DNA of 64,000 bases, taken from AP-15 sp963846635. Its GTDB lineage: Bacteria; Pseudomonadota; Alphaproteobacteria; ATCC43930; CGMCC-115725. Below the pieces are notes generated by a model, which searched no databases, was not told the origin of the DNA, and saw nothing but the letters and a program-made list of their open reading frames with translations. Positions 9,068-17,725 of the stretch are shown here, piece after piece (the stretch's first letter is position 1; every line of letters begins with the position of its first letter). The stretch spans positions 1-64,000 of the forward strand of contig CAWJXM010000059.1 of assembly GCA_963846635.1 (NCBI GenBank). The letters run 5' to 3'. A program made the position numbers and the translations under genes.

Positions 9068-10399
9068 GTGACCGATATCAGCATCGCCGCAATCAGCAAT
9101 CCCGATCCCGAATCGGGCCGCATCAGTTTGCGCACCCTGGTGCCGATCCGCTGGGTGGCGGTCGCGGGCCAGGCTCTGGCTGTGCTGACCGTCCATTTCG
9201 GGCTCGGGTTTCAGTTGCCGCTAATCGCGGCCCTTGTGGTGGTCGCCGCCTCGGCATTGCTCAATGTCGTGCTTATCGTCCACCGCCAGGTCGCGCGCGA
9301 GCTCAGCGAGGGCTATGCCGCGATGTGTCTCGGTTACGACATACTGCAGCTGGCGGTCCTGCTCTATCTGACGGGGGGGCTCGAGAACCCGTTTTCGATC
9401 CTGTTCCTGGCCCCGGTCACGGTCGCGGCGACGATCCTGTCGCGACGTTTGGTGATCGGCGTGTCGGCTCTCGCCATCGCCGCGATCAGCGTGCTGGCGC
9501 TATGGCATTTCCCGCTCCCGGGGCGCAGCGGGCCGCTTGGTTTTCCGCCGGAGATCGTGATCGGGGCCTGGGCAGCGCTGGTGCTGGCGACGGTCTTCAT
9601 CGCCCTTTATACTTGGAGCGTGGCGCAAGACGCCCGCCGACTGCGCGATGCGGTGGCGGCGACGCAGCTTGCTTTGGCGCGGGAGCAGCAGGTCTCCGCG
9701 GTCGGCGCGCTAGCCGCTGCCGCGGCGCACGAACTCGGTAGCCCGCTCGCAACGATCGCCGTGGTCGCCAAGGAGCTGGTCCGCGAATTGCCGGCGAACA
9801 GCCCATATGCCGAGGACGCAGCGCTATTGCTGAGCCAATCCGAACGCTGCAGCCGCATCCTCGCCGGCCTGTCGCAGCGGCCGGAAGAAGATGGCGGCTC
9901 GCCTTATGCGCGGCTGTCGATCTCGGCGCTGGTCGAAGCGGCCGGCGCCCCCTATCACGACCGCGGCATCGCGCTGATCTTTGCCGCGACCGGCTCGTCT
10001 GAAGACGACGAGCCGCAGGTCCGCCGCAGCCCCGAAATCATCCACGGTCTCAATAACCTGATCCAGAACGCGGTGCAATTCGCCCGCCGCGAGGTCGCGG
10101 TGACCACGTTTTGGGACACGCGGCGGGTCAGGGTCGAGATCGTCGATGACGGGCCCGGCTTTATGTTGCATCTATTGAGCCGGCTTGGGGAGCCGTATCT
10201 GTCGACGCGAACCGGTGCCGCAAACCACATGGGGCTCGGCATCTTCATCGCCCAGAGCCTGTTGGAGCGCAGCGGGGCGCGGGTGACCTTCGAGAATCGC
10301 CAAGAAGGCGGCGCGCAGGTTGCGATTTCATGGAATCGTGCCAATCTCGAAGCGGTGGACAAGGTCCGCCCGGCGGCGCTGGCGCGCGAGCTGCGCTAG
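9068..10399 (+). CDS. regB: Redox sensor histidine kinase RegB/PrrB/ActS
   Basis: This 443-residue membrane kinase has six N-terminal hydrophobic helices (about residues 25-190), with the quinone-binding heptapeptide GGLENPF between helices, as in RegB. The H-box is AAAAAHELGSPLATI. A Cys lies exactly 40 residues after the phospho-His (in SERCSRIL), the same spacing as the redox-active Cys265 after His225 in Rhodobacter RegB. The ATPase domain has NLIQNAVQFA, DDGPGF and GLGIFIA. The start is GTG 9068. RegB senses the quinone pool and redox state and phosphorylates RegA, encoded 39 nt downstream. Confidence 0.92.
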   Translation: MTDISIAAISNPDPESGRISLRTLVPIRWVAVAGQALAVLTVHFGLGFQLPLIAALVVVAASALLNVVLIVHRQVARELSEGYAAMCLGYDILQLAVLLYLTGGLENPFSILFLAPVTVAATILSRRLVIGVSALAIAAISVLALWHFPLPGRSGPLGFPPEIVIGAWAALVLATVFIALYTWSVAQDARRLRDAVAATQLALAREQQVSAVGALAAAAAHELGSPLATIAVVAKELVRELPANSPYAEDAALLLSQSERCSRILAGLSQRPEEDGGSPYARLSISALVEAAGAPYHDRGIALIFAATGSSEDDEPQVRRSPEIIHGLNNLIQNAVQFARREVAVTTFWDTRRVRVEIVDDGPGFMLHLLSRLGEPYLSTRTGAANHMGLGIFIAQSLLERSGARVTFENRQEGGAQVAISWNRANLEAVDKVRPAALARELR

Positions 10400-10438
10400 C
10401 CCCTCAGAAGATGGCGGGCCGGGCGAGAGGCAAGCCTG

Positions 10439-11038
10439 ATGAACGCGATTGACCGACCCATCCGCCCCGCCGGCGAGGGACCCTCCGACGCCCTGCGCGG
10501 CCTTCCGGAGGCTGAGCGTACCCTGTTGATCGTTGACGACGATGCGCCGCTGTGCCAACGCCTCGCGCGGGCGATGGAAAGACGCGGCTTTGTCGTCACG
10601 ACCGCCGATAGTGTCGTGGCCGGGATTGCCGCGGCGAGCGAGCGCCCGCCGGCCTTTGCGGTTGTCGATATGCGGCTCGGCGACGGACGCGGGCTCGACG
10701 TCGTTACCGCTCTGCGCAAGACGCGGCCGGCGGCCCGTATCGTCATGCTGACCGGCTATGGCAACATCGCCACCGCGGTCGCCGCGGTCAAAGCCGGGGC
10801 CATCGATTACCTGCCCAAGCCGGCCGATGCCGACGCCGTCGAGCGCGCTCTGCTCGCCCAGGAGGACGCTACCCCCGAGCCGCCGGAAGACCCGATGTCA
10901 GCCGACCGGGTGCGCTGGGAGCACATCCAGCGGGTGTTTGAGCTGTGCGACCGCAATGTCTCGGAAACCGCGCGCCAACTCAAGATGCACCGCCGCACCT
11001 TGCAGCGTATCCTCGGCAAACACGCTCCAAGGAGCTGA
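10439..11038 (+). CDS. regA: Response regulator RegA/PrrA/ActR
   Basis: A 199-residue receiver plus Fis-type helix-turn-helix protein. The acidic pocket is LLIVDDDAPL, the phospho-Asp is in VVDMRLGDGRG, the switch region is MLTGYGNIATAV, and the Lys is in YLPKPAD. The C-terminal DNA-binding helix NVSETARQLKMHRRTLQRIL is nearly invariant among RegA proteins. It controls respiration, carbon and nitrogen fixation and similar redox genes in alphaproteobacteria; the bd oxidase at 42.7-45.1 kb is a plausible target, though no site was mapped. It is co-transcribed with regB. Confidence 0.92.
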   Translation: MNAIDRPIRPAGEGPSDALRGLPEAERTLLIVDDDAPLCQRLARAMERRGFVVTTADSVVAGIAAASERPPAFAVVDMRLGDGRGLDVVTALRKTRPAARIVMLTGYGNIATAVAAVKAGAIDYLPKPADADAVERALLAQEDATPEPPEDPMSADRVRWEHIQRVFELCDRNVSETARQLKMHRRTLQRILGKHAPRS

Positions 11039-11689
11039 CCCCGGGAGAGCGCGGAATCATCGCTGCGGCGTTGCCGCGAAGCCTGACCCGCAGTCTCGGC
11101 TCCCGGGAAATTTTTGCCGATAAGCGTGGCTCGCCCGCCGAAAAGCGTTTCAGCCGAACGCTCCTCGGCAGCCAATTTCAGTGGCTGCGTTCTACTCCGC
11201 CTTGTTCTCAGAGCATAGCAATTGACCATCGCCTGACCATCACCGCGCATGGCGAGCCGTGCGTTCGCCATTGCGGGGAGTTGGAAGCGCGCGTGGCTCG
11301 TCAGCAAACAGGTTAACGGTCATAGTCGCCGCATGGGTACGCTGGTCCGAACCGACATCTAGCACTCGCCGCATTTCTTATTCTGTTGCGCTGGTGGCAT
11401 GCGCGCGGCCGCAGCCGGGCCGTACCCGGCCAACACCGGAGAACAATATACGCACGGCGGAGGTGACGGCGGCAGCGGTAGCATGTGACGGAGCCATCTG
11501 GGCGCTAATCTCCCTGAAATACCACCGCCCCGCCACAAAGGGGAAAAATTGTTTACGGCCTATTCTTCAATCCAAAAACCGACGAAAAGGATGTCGGGCC
11601 CCCCCTTCTTCCCGGTAGGGGGGACCCCCCCCCCACGAAACCGGCCCGGGTCCAGCGCCGGAGGGGCGGCCAGCAAACCCCGCCCAACA
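11039..11689. other. 650-bp region without a recognisable gene
   Basis: No reading frame here has a recognisable protein or coding-like start. Around 11596-11633 there are back-to-back runs of C, G and then ten C, a low-complexity patch prone to sequencing error. It separates regA from the end of the leftward barrel-protein gene. Confidence 0.4.
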
Positions 11690-12577
11690 TCAAAAGCGGA
11701 GAGTGGCGCCGACGATCGGGCCTTTCAGGTGCACGTCAAAGCCGATAGGCCTTTCCTTCGCCGAGTAGTTAACGTTGAGGCTGCGATAACCGAGGTGCAC
11801 GTCTAGCCACGACTTCAACGCATAGTCGAGGGTGCCAACGATCTGCCAATCAGCGTGTGCCGCGACGCCAAACCCGCCGACATCGCCATAGGCGGTCAGC
11901 CCAAACCCGTTGCCGAAATCGCGGTGGTAGCGGGCGGCGATCAGCGGATCGGCCCAGCTGCCCGAATCGCTGACACTTATCGTCGGCAGCAGCCTTCCAT
12001 TCAGGATCGTGTCGGCCGACACATCCCAAAAGCGAAAGCCAAGGCCGCCGTCGATCGTCTGATTTGGCTGGTCGAGCACTCGGTAGAGAAAATCCCCGGT
12101 AACGATACTGGTTACCACCCCGGTGTGGCCGCCCGAGTAAAAGATATTTCTGGTAGTGATCGGGACGCCGAGCGGCAGATGCATTGCGTCGGCCAAGACA
12201 CCAAACGGCCCATCGCGCAATTCGGCGGCCCCCATGAACGGCACGTTGTTGAGGTCGCCGAGGATCTCACCGGCACCAATACTGACATTGACTTGCGGGG
12301 CGCGCGCCAGCGGTGTCGTGATCGCCATATTGAGACCCGCCAGCCACAGATAGGGATAGGCGATCAGCTGCAACCCGCTAAGCAACGAGGACTGCAGGGG
12401 CGATGGCGGCGGCGCGAGGGGTGGGGGCGCGGTCAAGACCGGTGGCGGCGTGACCACCGGCCCGCCCGGCGCCGGATATTGCTGCGCATAGGCCGCACTC
12501 ACCTCGGTCCCGATCGCCGCAACGGTGATCAGGAGGCTCGTGAGCGCGGTGATCATCACTCTGCGGGTGTGCCGCAT
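11690..12577 (-). CDS. Putative outer-membrane beta-barrel protein (conserved hypothetical)
   Basis: This 295-residue protein has a clear Sec signal peptide (MRHTRRVMITALTSLLITVA ending near AYAQQ), then a proline-rich linker (residues about 35-65), and then alternating amphipathic strands (for example GGLGFRFWDVSADT, GFGLTAYGDVGGFGVAA, WLDVHLGYRSLNVNY). The last residue is Phe (GATLRF), as in outer-membrane barrels. The start at 12577 follows GGAAAGG; an in-frame ATG at 12592 is less well placed. Function is unknown; similar proteins are annotated only as hypothetical or outer-membrane proteins. Confidence 0.65.
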   Translation of the reverse strand: MRHTRRVMITALTSLLITVAAIGTEVSAAYAQQYPAPGGPVVTPPPVLTAPPPLAPPPSPLQSSLLSGLQLIAYPYLWLAGLNMAITTPLARAPQVNVSIGAGEILGDLNNVPFMGAAELRDGPFGVLADAMHLPLGVPITTRNIFYSGGHTGVVTSIVTGDFLYRVLDQPNQTIDGGLGFRFWDVSADTILNGRLLPTISVSDSGSWADPLIAARYHRDFGNGFGLTAYGDVGGFGVAAHADWQIVGTLDYALKSWLDVHLGYRSLNVNYSAKERPIGFDVHLKGPIVGATLRF

Positions 12578-13232
12578 TCTGACCCTTTCCATTCGTGTTG
12601 GAACGGTCCTACTCCATTCTCGGGGAGAATAGGGAATAGTATTAGGACGACGGCGCAGCGGGGGCCATGGCACTTGCCAATACCGGCATGAACAGCAATA
12701 CCGCAATGGCGAGCAAGCGCGAAAGCGGTGATATCGGATTATGATGCGTGCTCCGCAATATCGCCGTCCGATACCCGCGGTATGACGATCAAGAGATCGC
12801 TCTATTCGCATGATTGCTACCGATAATCGGGTCGCGTTTCGCCGGCCTCGACAAAGCTGGCCTCGCGCTGCGTCATCGCGGTGTCTCCTGTCGGCATTCG
12901 TTGGTTGGCGCAACTCACGCGCTCGTTGAGAGCGTAGAAGCGCGCGTCCGCGTCGGCTATGCAGATTTGGAAGATTTTAATACACCTCGGTAGACCTTAT
13001 AGAGGCTCCTTAGCCGCAGCTTTCGTTGATCACCTTTAGTCTGCGATACGGGTTATGGACGATCAGAAAAAGACCGCCTCTTGGCGATGAGCCTCCAACC
13101 GATATTATCTGACCCGGCTACAACACAAATATGACGCAAACCTACTTTGCAAGCGAGCACTCTCGCAGCTAGAGCCTAGATACTCTTTGCACAAATTAAG
13201 CTCATGTTATCAGATCTCGTCCTAAATGTTCT
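12578..13232. other. 655-bp intergenic region between divergent genes
   Basis: No gene is recognisable. The part from about 12960 to 13230 is visibly richer in A+T than its surroundings and probably carries the promoter of the histidine kinase gene; the left part would carry that of the barrel-protein gene. Confidence 0.4.
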
Positions 13233-15221
13233 TTGTCGAGTGACCCGTTCGGCCTTGCGGTGAAAGGGTCGGTGAGGGCCATGATTACCAATGCACCCGA
13301 GCATCGGGCACCAGACACTAAGCCCTCAAAGCATCGATTTGCGATAAAATCGCGCCTTGGGAGCTCAAGTTTGACGTATCGTGCGTTCAGCTTAGTGCTG
13401 ATCGCCGTTCTACCGGCTCTCGCGATCATGGCCTACAACGAATACGATTTGAGAAAAGCACGCGAGGACGATATTCGTCAACGCGTTGTGCAAATCACCA
13501 AGCAATTCGGCGAAGAAATGGGAGAGCTTCGCGAAGGCGCGCGCCAGCTGTTGCTCGCACTGACGCAGGTCGATGCGGTGAGATTGCAGCGAGGCGACGC
13601 CTGCAGTGCATTATTCTCCCATTTAAAAACCAAATATCCAAATTATTCGCTTCTGGCGGCGGCTGATCTCAATGGAGACATCTTTTGTACCAGCAAATCC
13701 CTCGCCTACTCATCCGTTGCAAACCAGCCTTTTTTCAAGCGGGCTTTGAGCAAACGAGAGCTTGCTGTCGGAAATTATTGGCAGGATCCGGCGAGCGGCG
13801 ATCGGATGATCCACTTCGCCTTGAAATTCGACGGGGAAAACGGTCATGTCGCCGGCGTCGTGTTCGTCGGGCTCGATCTCAACTGGCTTTCGCAGCATCT
13901 CCAGGAACGGGGGCTGGCGCCAACCTCCTCGATCCTTATTGCCGACCGGGAGGGCAATATTATTGCCAGGCTGCCCCATCCAGAGCTGCTGGTCGGCAAG
14001 AACATGCGCAAAAGCCATGAAGCGATCATGGACGGCGATAAGGCAGGGTGGGAAGAGGCAAAGGGCGTCGACGGGGTGACGCGAATTTTCGGTTATCTCC
14101 CGGCCCAACTGCCGCCGTATGATTTCTTTTTGAGTGCGGGGCAATCGAAAGCCGAAGCGTTTGCGTCGATCGATCGTGCGACCCGGCGCGGCGTCGGCTT
14201 GATCCTCGCGGGTTTCTTAGCCGCAACTGCGGCCGCAATTGTCGGGGCGCGGCGCTTTATAATCGAGCCGGTCAAGGATTTGCTCGCTGTCGCTACGCAG
14301 TGGGAAGCCGGCAATTACGCCGCGCGCGTCCTTGTACGCGACCGGCGGTCGGAGATCGGTCATCTGGGGACCACGTTCAATTCGATGGCCGATGCACTGG
14401 AAACCCGACACCTTGCCCAAAAACGCGCCGAGGCCGATTTGCGGGAACTCAACGCAACCCTCGAAGCTCGGGTCGAAGAGCGGACGATTGAGCTGGCCAG
14501 CGCCGACCGGGCGAAGTCGATGTTTCTGGCCAATATGAGCCACGAGCTGCGCACCCCGCTGAATGCCATTCTCGGCTTTTCGGAAATGATGGACCAGGAG
14601 ATTTTAGGGCCGATGGGCAACTGCTACAAGGAATACGCCCATTACGTCCATGAGAGCGGCATGCACCTGCTCAAGCTGGTCGAAGAAATGCTCGATCTCG
14701 CCAAGGTGGAGGCCGGGAAGCTCGAGATTGATCGGGGGCCTACTCATCCCGGCGCCATTCTTGCCGAGAGCCTGATCATGCTGCGTCCGTCCGCCGAAAA
14801 GGCCGGGATTGAAATTGCGGTCGACGCCGATCTGCCTTCTTGGCCGGAAATCGAGGGCGATCCGGTCAAGCTCAAACAAGCATTTACCAATCTGATCGGT
14901 AACGCCATCAAGTTCACCCCGGCGGGTGGGCGCGTCGTGGTGGCGGGAGCGATCGAACCGGGAATGCTTCGGATCCGCATTAGCGATACTGGGATCGGCA
15001 TGCGCGCCGAGGATATTCCGATGGTAGTTCTGCCGTTCCACCGCCTCGATTCGGCACTCGATGGCAAGTATCAAGGCGCGGGGCTCGGGTTGCCGTTCGC
15101 CAAATCGGTTCTTGAGCTGCATGGCGGCACTCTCGCAATCGAAAGCGAGCTCGCGAAGGGCACCACAGTGACGGTGACCTTGCCGTTGGCTTCGTGCCTC
15201 ATAGAGGCGGTTGCCGCCTGA
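13233..15221 (+). CDS. Cache/HAMP sensor histidine kinase
   Basis: A membrane kinase of about 662 residues. After a cytoplasmic N-terminus comes TM1 (FSLVLIAVLPALAIMAYNEY), a periplasmic Cache-type domain (LLAAADLNGDIFCTS, PFFKRALSKRELAVGNYW), TM2 (GLILAGFLAATAAAIVGARR), HAMP, and a coiled linker (ELNATLEARVEERT). HisKA has SHELRTPLNAILGFSEMM (His about residue 436). HATPase has NLIGNAIKFTP, DTGIGM and GAGLGLPFAKS. The ligand is unknown and no response regulator is adjacent. TTG 13233 gives the longest form; ATG 13281 (MITNAPEH) is an alternative. The 3' end overlaps the convergent MFS gene by 23 bp. Confidence 0.85.
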   Translation: MSSDPFGLAVKGSVRAMITNAPEHRAPDTKPSKHRFAIKSRLGSSSLTYRAFSLVLIAVLPALAIMAYNEYDLRKAREDDIRQRVVQITKQFGEEMGELREGARQLLLALTQVDAVRLQRGDACSALFSHLKTKYPNYSLLAAADLNGDIFCTSKSLAYSSVANQPFFKRALSKRELAVGNYWQDPASGDRMIHFALKFDGENGHVAGVVFVGLDLNWLSQHLQERGLAPTSSILIADREGNIIARLPHPELLVGKNMRKSHEAIMDGDKAGWEEAKGVDGVTRIFGYLPAQLPPYDFFLSAGQSKAEAFASIDRATRRGVGLILAGFLAATAAAIVGARRFIIEPVKDLLAVATQWEAGNYAARVLVRDRRSEIGHLGTTFNSMADALETRHLAQKRAEADLRELNATLEARVEERTIELASADRAKSMFLANMSHELRTPLNAILGFSEMMDQEILGPMGNCYKEYAHYVHESGMHLLKLVEEMLDLAKVEAGKLEIDRGPTHPGAILAESLIMLRPSAEKAGIEIAVDADLPSWPEIEGDPVKLKQAFTNLIGNAIKFTPAGGRVVVAGAIEPGMLRIRISDTGIGMRAEDIPMVVLPFHRLDSALDGKYQGAGLGLPFAKSVLELHGGTLAIESELAKGTTVTVTLPLASCLIEAVAA

Positions 15222-16494
15222 CACCGATTGGCTCCGGCGCCTCGGTGCCACAGCGCGCAAAATCAGCTGTAACGGCAAGATTGATCGCACACCCGATGGT
15301 TGCGAGGATTGCTGAGATCGCCAATTCGGCACCGAAATCGGCAAAAGCGACGGTTTGGCCGCCGATCAAGGAACCCAACGAGATCCCCAAAAAAAGGGCA
15401 GTATTGTTCCACGCCAGGATTGTCGTTCTTGAACCGGAGAAATCTCTCGCGAGCCCGACCTGCTGAGCAGGGAAAAACAGCTGGGCCACGAAAGAAACAA
15501 GAAGGAAGGCGGCGTCGATGGACGGCAGTCCGCGGTGTAGCGCAAGCCGGGCCAACATTAGGCAGCAGCCAAGTCCCACGAACCCTGCCGTGGTGGTCAG
15601 CCTGGCACCAAACCGATCGGCAAATCGGCCTCCCAGTAAAGCTCCGCCAACCGCCCCAACGCCATAGAACAGGATCACCTCGGCGATCTCGTCGACCGTA
15701 TGACCCGAGGCGGTCAGGCCCGTTCCGAGATAGGTGAACATGGCGTAAAGAGCTGTACTCCATATCACTGTCGGGATCAGGCGGATGACGGCCGCCGAGA
15801 TCCGCACCTCAGCACCATTGCTCGCAGGATCGCTATGGTCGAGGTCCTGCGGCCAAACACGGCGATTGACCCAGGCCAGGACTAGGCTTGCGGCTGCGAG
15901 TACGACAAAAACGCTCTGCCATCCGAGCCGCGCACCAGCCAAAGCGGCGCCGGGTGCCGCGACCGACAATGACACCAGCAACCCCGAAACGGCGATGCCC
16001 AAATGCGTCGCGCGCCGGTGCGCCGATGCACAACCACTGACAAGGGCGTAGATCACCGGCGAGATGCCGGCCGCAGCCGCCCCCGCGGCCAATCGCATCG
16101 CGAGTAAACAGGCGAAGCTCGTCGAAAGGGCGGTTAGCAAATTTGCGGCCGCAAAGCCGACCAGGCAAAGCACGAGCACTCGTCGGCGGCCGATTTTGTC
16201 GGCGTGGTGACCGAGGAAAGGCGCGCTGATCATGTAGGAGAGCGAAAACAGGGTCACCGCCGACCCTGAGAGCCCCGGCGAAATTTTGAAGTCCGTTGCT
16301 ATAGCCGGCAAAAGCGGGGAAATTGCGAATAAATCTGCACCAATGATAAACAGCGTCATCCAGCTGACCGTCAATCTTTTGAATACCGCGCTGCGAACAG
16401 CGGTGGACTTTTTGTGAGACCCGTCGCTTTCGCGGTTGTGGATGCCGATTTCATTCTGCGAAGAGGTACCGAGCGTCACGCTTTGGGGCAACAC
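15199..16494 (-). CDS. MFS transporter (drug/arabinose-type exporter)
   Basis: This 431-residue major facilitator has 12 hydrophobic helices. The loop 2-3 motif is LGHHADKIGRRRVLVLCLVG (family GxxxDRxGRR), repeated in the second half as LGGRFADRFGAR. The motif C region GLLVSLSVAAPGAALAG suggests a proton-driven exporter, DHA1-like. The cytoplasmic N-terminus is long (about 45 residues). The gene is divergent from the haem-oxygenase-like gene across 149 bp, so the two may share regulation. The cargo is unknown. Confidence 0.8.
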   Translation of the reverse strand: MLPQSVTLGTSSQNEIGIHNRESDGSHKKSTAVRSAVFKRLTVSWMTLFIIGADLFAISPLLPAIATDFKISPGLSGSAVTLFSLSYMISAPFLGHHADKIGRRRVLVLCLVGFAAANLLTALSTSFACLLAMRLAAGAAAAGISPVIYALVSGCASAHRRATHLGIAVSGLLVSLSVAAPGAALAGARLGWQSVFVVLAAASLVLAWVNRRVWPQDLDHSDPASNGAEVRISAAVIRLIPTVIWSTALYAMFTYLGTGLTASGHTVDEIAEVILFYGVGAVGGALLGGRFADRFGARLTTTAGFVGLGCCLMLARLALHRGLPSIDAAFLLVSFVAQLFFPAQQVGLARDFSGSRTTILAWNNTALFLGISLGSLIGGQTVAFADFGAELAISAILATIGCAINLAVTADFARCGTEAPEPIGVRRQPPL

Positions 16495-16643
16495 GCACTC
16501 CTCATTTTAAAAGAATGCGGTGAGGATCGTCATTTCCCCTTTATGTTTACTTAACATCTATTTTCTAGCCTCGACTTTGAGGCGGACGCGAAACCGCGCA
16601 GCAACCCGGTGCACGATCCCTGTTTCAATGTCGAGGTATTGCT

Positions 16644-17516
16644 ATGAAATTCGCCAACAGACCGATGGATTTGAACCTCGATGCCGCTCGATCATTCCCC
16701 TTGGGAGAGACCAACTTCGCCAAGGCGATGGCTATGCTGCTCATACGTCATCGGCCATCGCGCATGCCGTTCTTCAGGCGCCTTGCCGCCGCACCATCGA
16801 CGGTCGCGAGGGACCCGCTACTCCTCGGCAGGATACATTTGAACTACCAGGCCGCGATGCATGCCACCCGGGCCGCCGTTTATTACCTTCCTCATCTCGA
16901 CAGTCCGGCGCTGCGCCGGCGCAAGCTACAGATTTTCATCGATGATGATGGTCTCGCCGGCGGCGACACCCACCATTATCAATTGACCCGAGCGTTTGGC
17001 AGCATCGGCGCGGACTTTCTGCTCGATGATGAGGCGTTCGGCGAGCCCGCCGAGCTGTGCCGGCATCTCGAAGCCGAAACCGCCCGTTTTGTTGGTTTGG
17101 CTGCCAAACTCTACGCCAGCTCGCTGGGACCCTGGTGCGTGATCGAAACCCTGTCGGTCGATTGGATGCGCGCCCTTGCCGAGGCTCTCTCGGTGCATTT
17201 TCCGGAATTCGGTCAGCAGCCCTACTTTGCCGAGTGTTTCACAAACGAGGTCGAAGAACACCATGCGGCCGAAGCGCTCGCGGTCACGCAATTGATTCTG
17301 GATACCCGGCCCGAACTGATCGAACCCACCTTGCGCGACGCCGCGACGATCGCGAGAGCGCTGGATGGGGTGTGGCGCCACCTCGACCGCATCGTCCGCG
17401 ACGCGATCGGCGCTGCCGCACCGGATGACAAGCGCCAATCCCGTCGCGTTGGCCGCCTGCGAGCGGGCTCGATTGACCAGCACATCCGCTGCGGAACAAT
17501 AACCGCCGCAGCCTAG
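16644..17516 (+). CDS. Haem-oxygenase-like fold (TenA/PqqC/UndA-type) iron-dependent oxidase candidate
   Basis: A soluble, all-helical protein of 290 residues. The pattern NYQAAMHATRAAVYYLPHL, then FIDDDGLAGGDTHHYQLTRA and RAFGSIGAD, then WCVIETLSVDWMRALAEAL, then FTNEVEEHHAAEALAVTQL fits the haem-oxygenase-like oxidases, which use two irons in natural-product or fatty-acid chemistry. The usual H-x3-D-x2-H in the last helix appears altered (YFAECFTNEVEEHHAAE), so catalysis is uncertain. The ATG at 16644 has GAGG upstream. It is divergent from an MFS exporter, which fits a small-molecule pathway. Substrate unknown. Confidence 0.55.
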   Translation: MKFANRPMDLNLDAARSFPLGETNFAKAMAMLLIRHRPSRMPFFRRLAAAPSTVARDPLLLGRIHLNYQAAMHATRAAVYYLPHLDSPALRRRKLQIFIDDDGLAGGDTHHYQLTRAFGSIGADFLLDDEAFGEPAELCRHLEAETARFVGLAAKLYASSLGPWCVIETLSVDWMRALAEALSVHFPEFGQQPYFAECFTNEVEEHHAAEALAVTQLILDTRPELIEPTLRDAATIARALDGVWRHLDRIVRDAIGAAAPDDKRQSRRVGRLRAGSIDQHIRCGTITAAA

Positions 17517-17725
17517 GCCTCGGTTCCACCCATCTCGCCGAACGGCAATTGTGTCCCTGTTCCCACCGCCCTCCCGGCGAGGGCGTCCAGCAGCGACGGT
17601 ATCGCCCTACGGTAGCGGCGATTACTTGGCGATAGCCGCGGGCGAGGACGAAGTTCTTAACTCAATCTTGTCGGGAGAGTGCCTATATGTCAGCTGAAAC
17701 TGCTCTTTTCTAGAACTGCGCACTA
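17517..17725. other. Intergenic region upstream of the second Fic gene
   Basis: 209 bp with no recognisable gene. It should carry the terminator of the upstream gene and the promoter of the Fic gene, but I cannot point to either with confidence. Confidence 0.35.

Noticed and set aside
9031..9741. A long second open frame over the regB start
   Set aside because: Out of frame with regB and rich in Arg/Gly/Ala with no motifs; regB itself explains the sequence.
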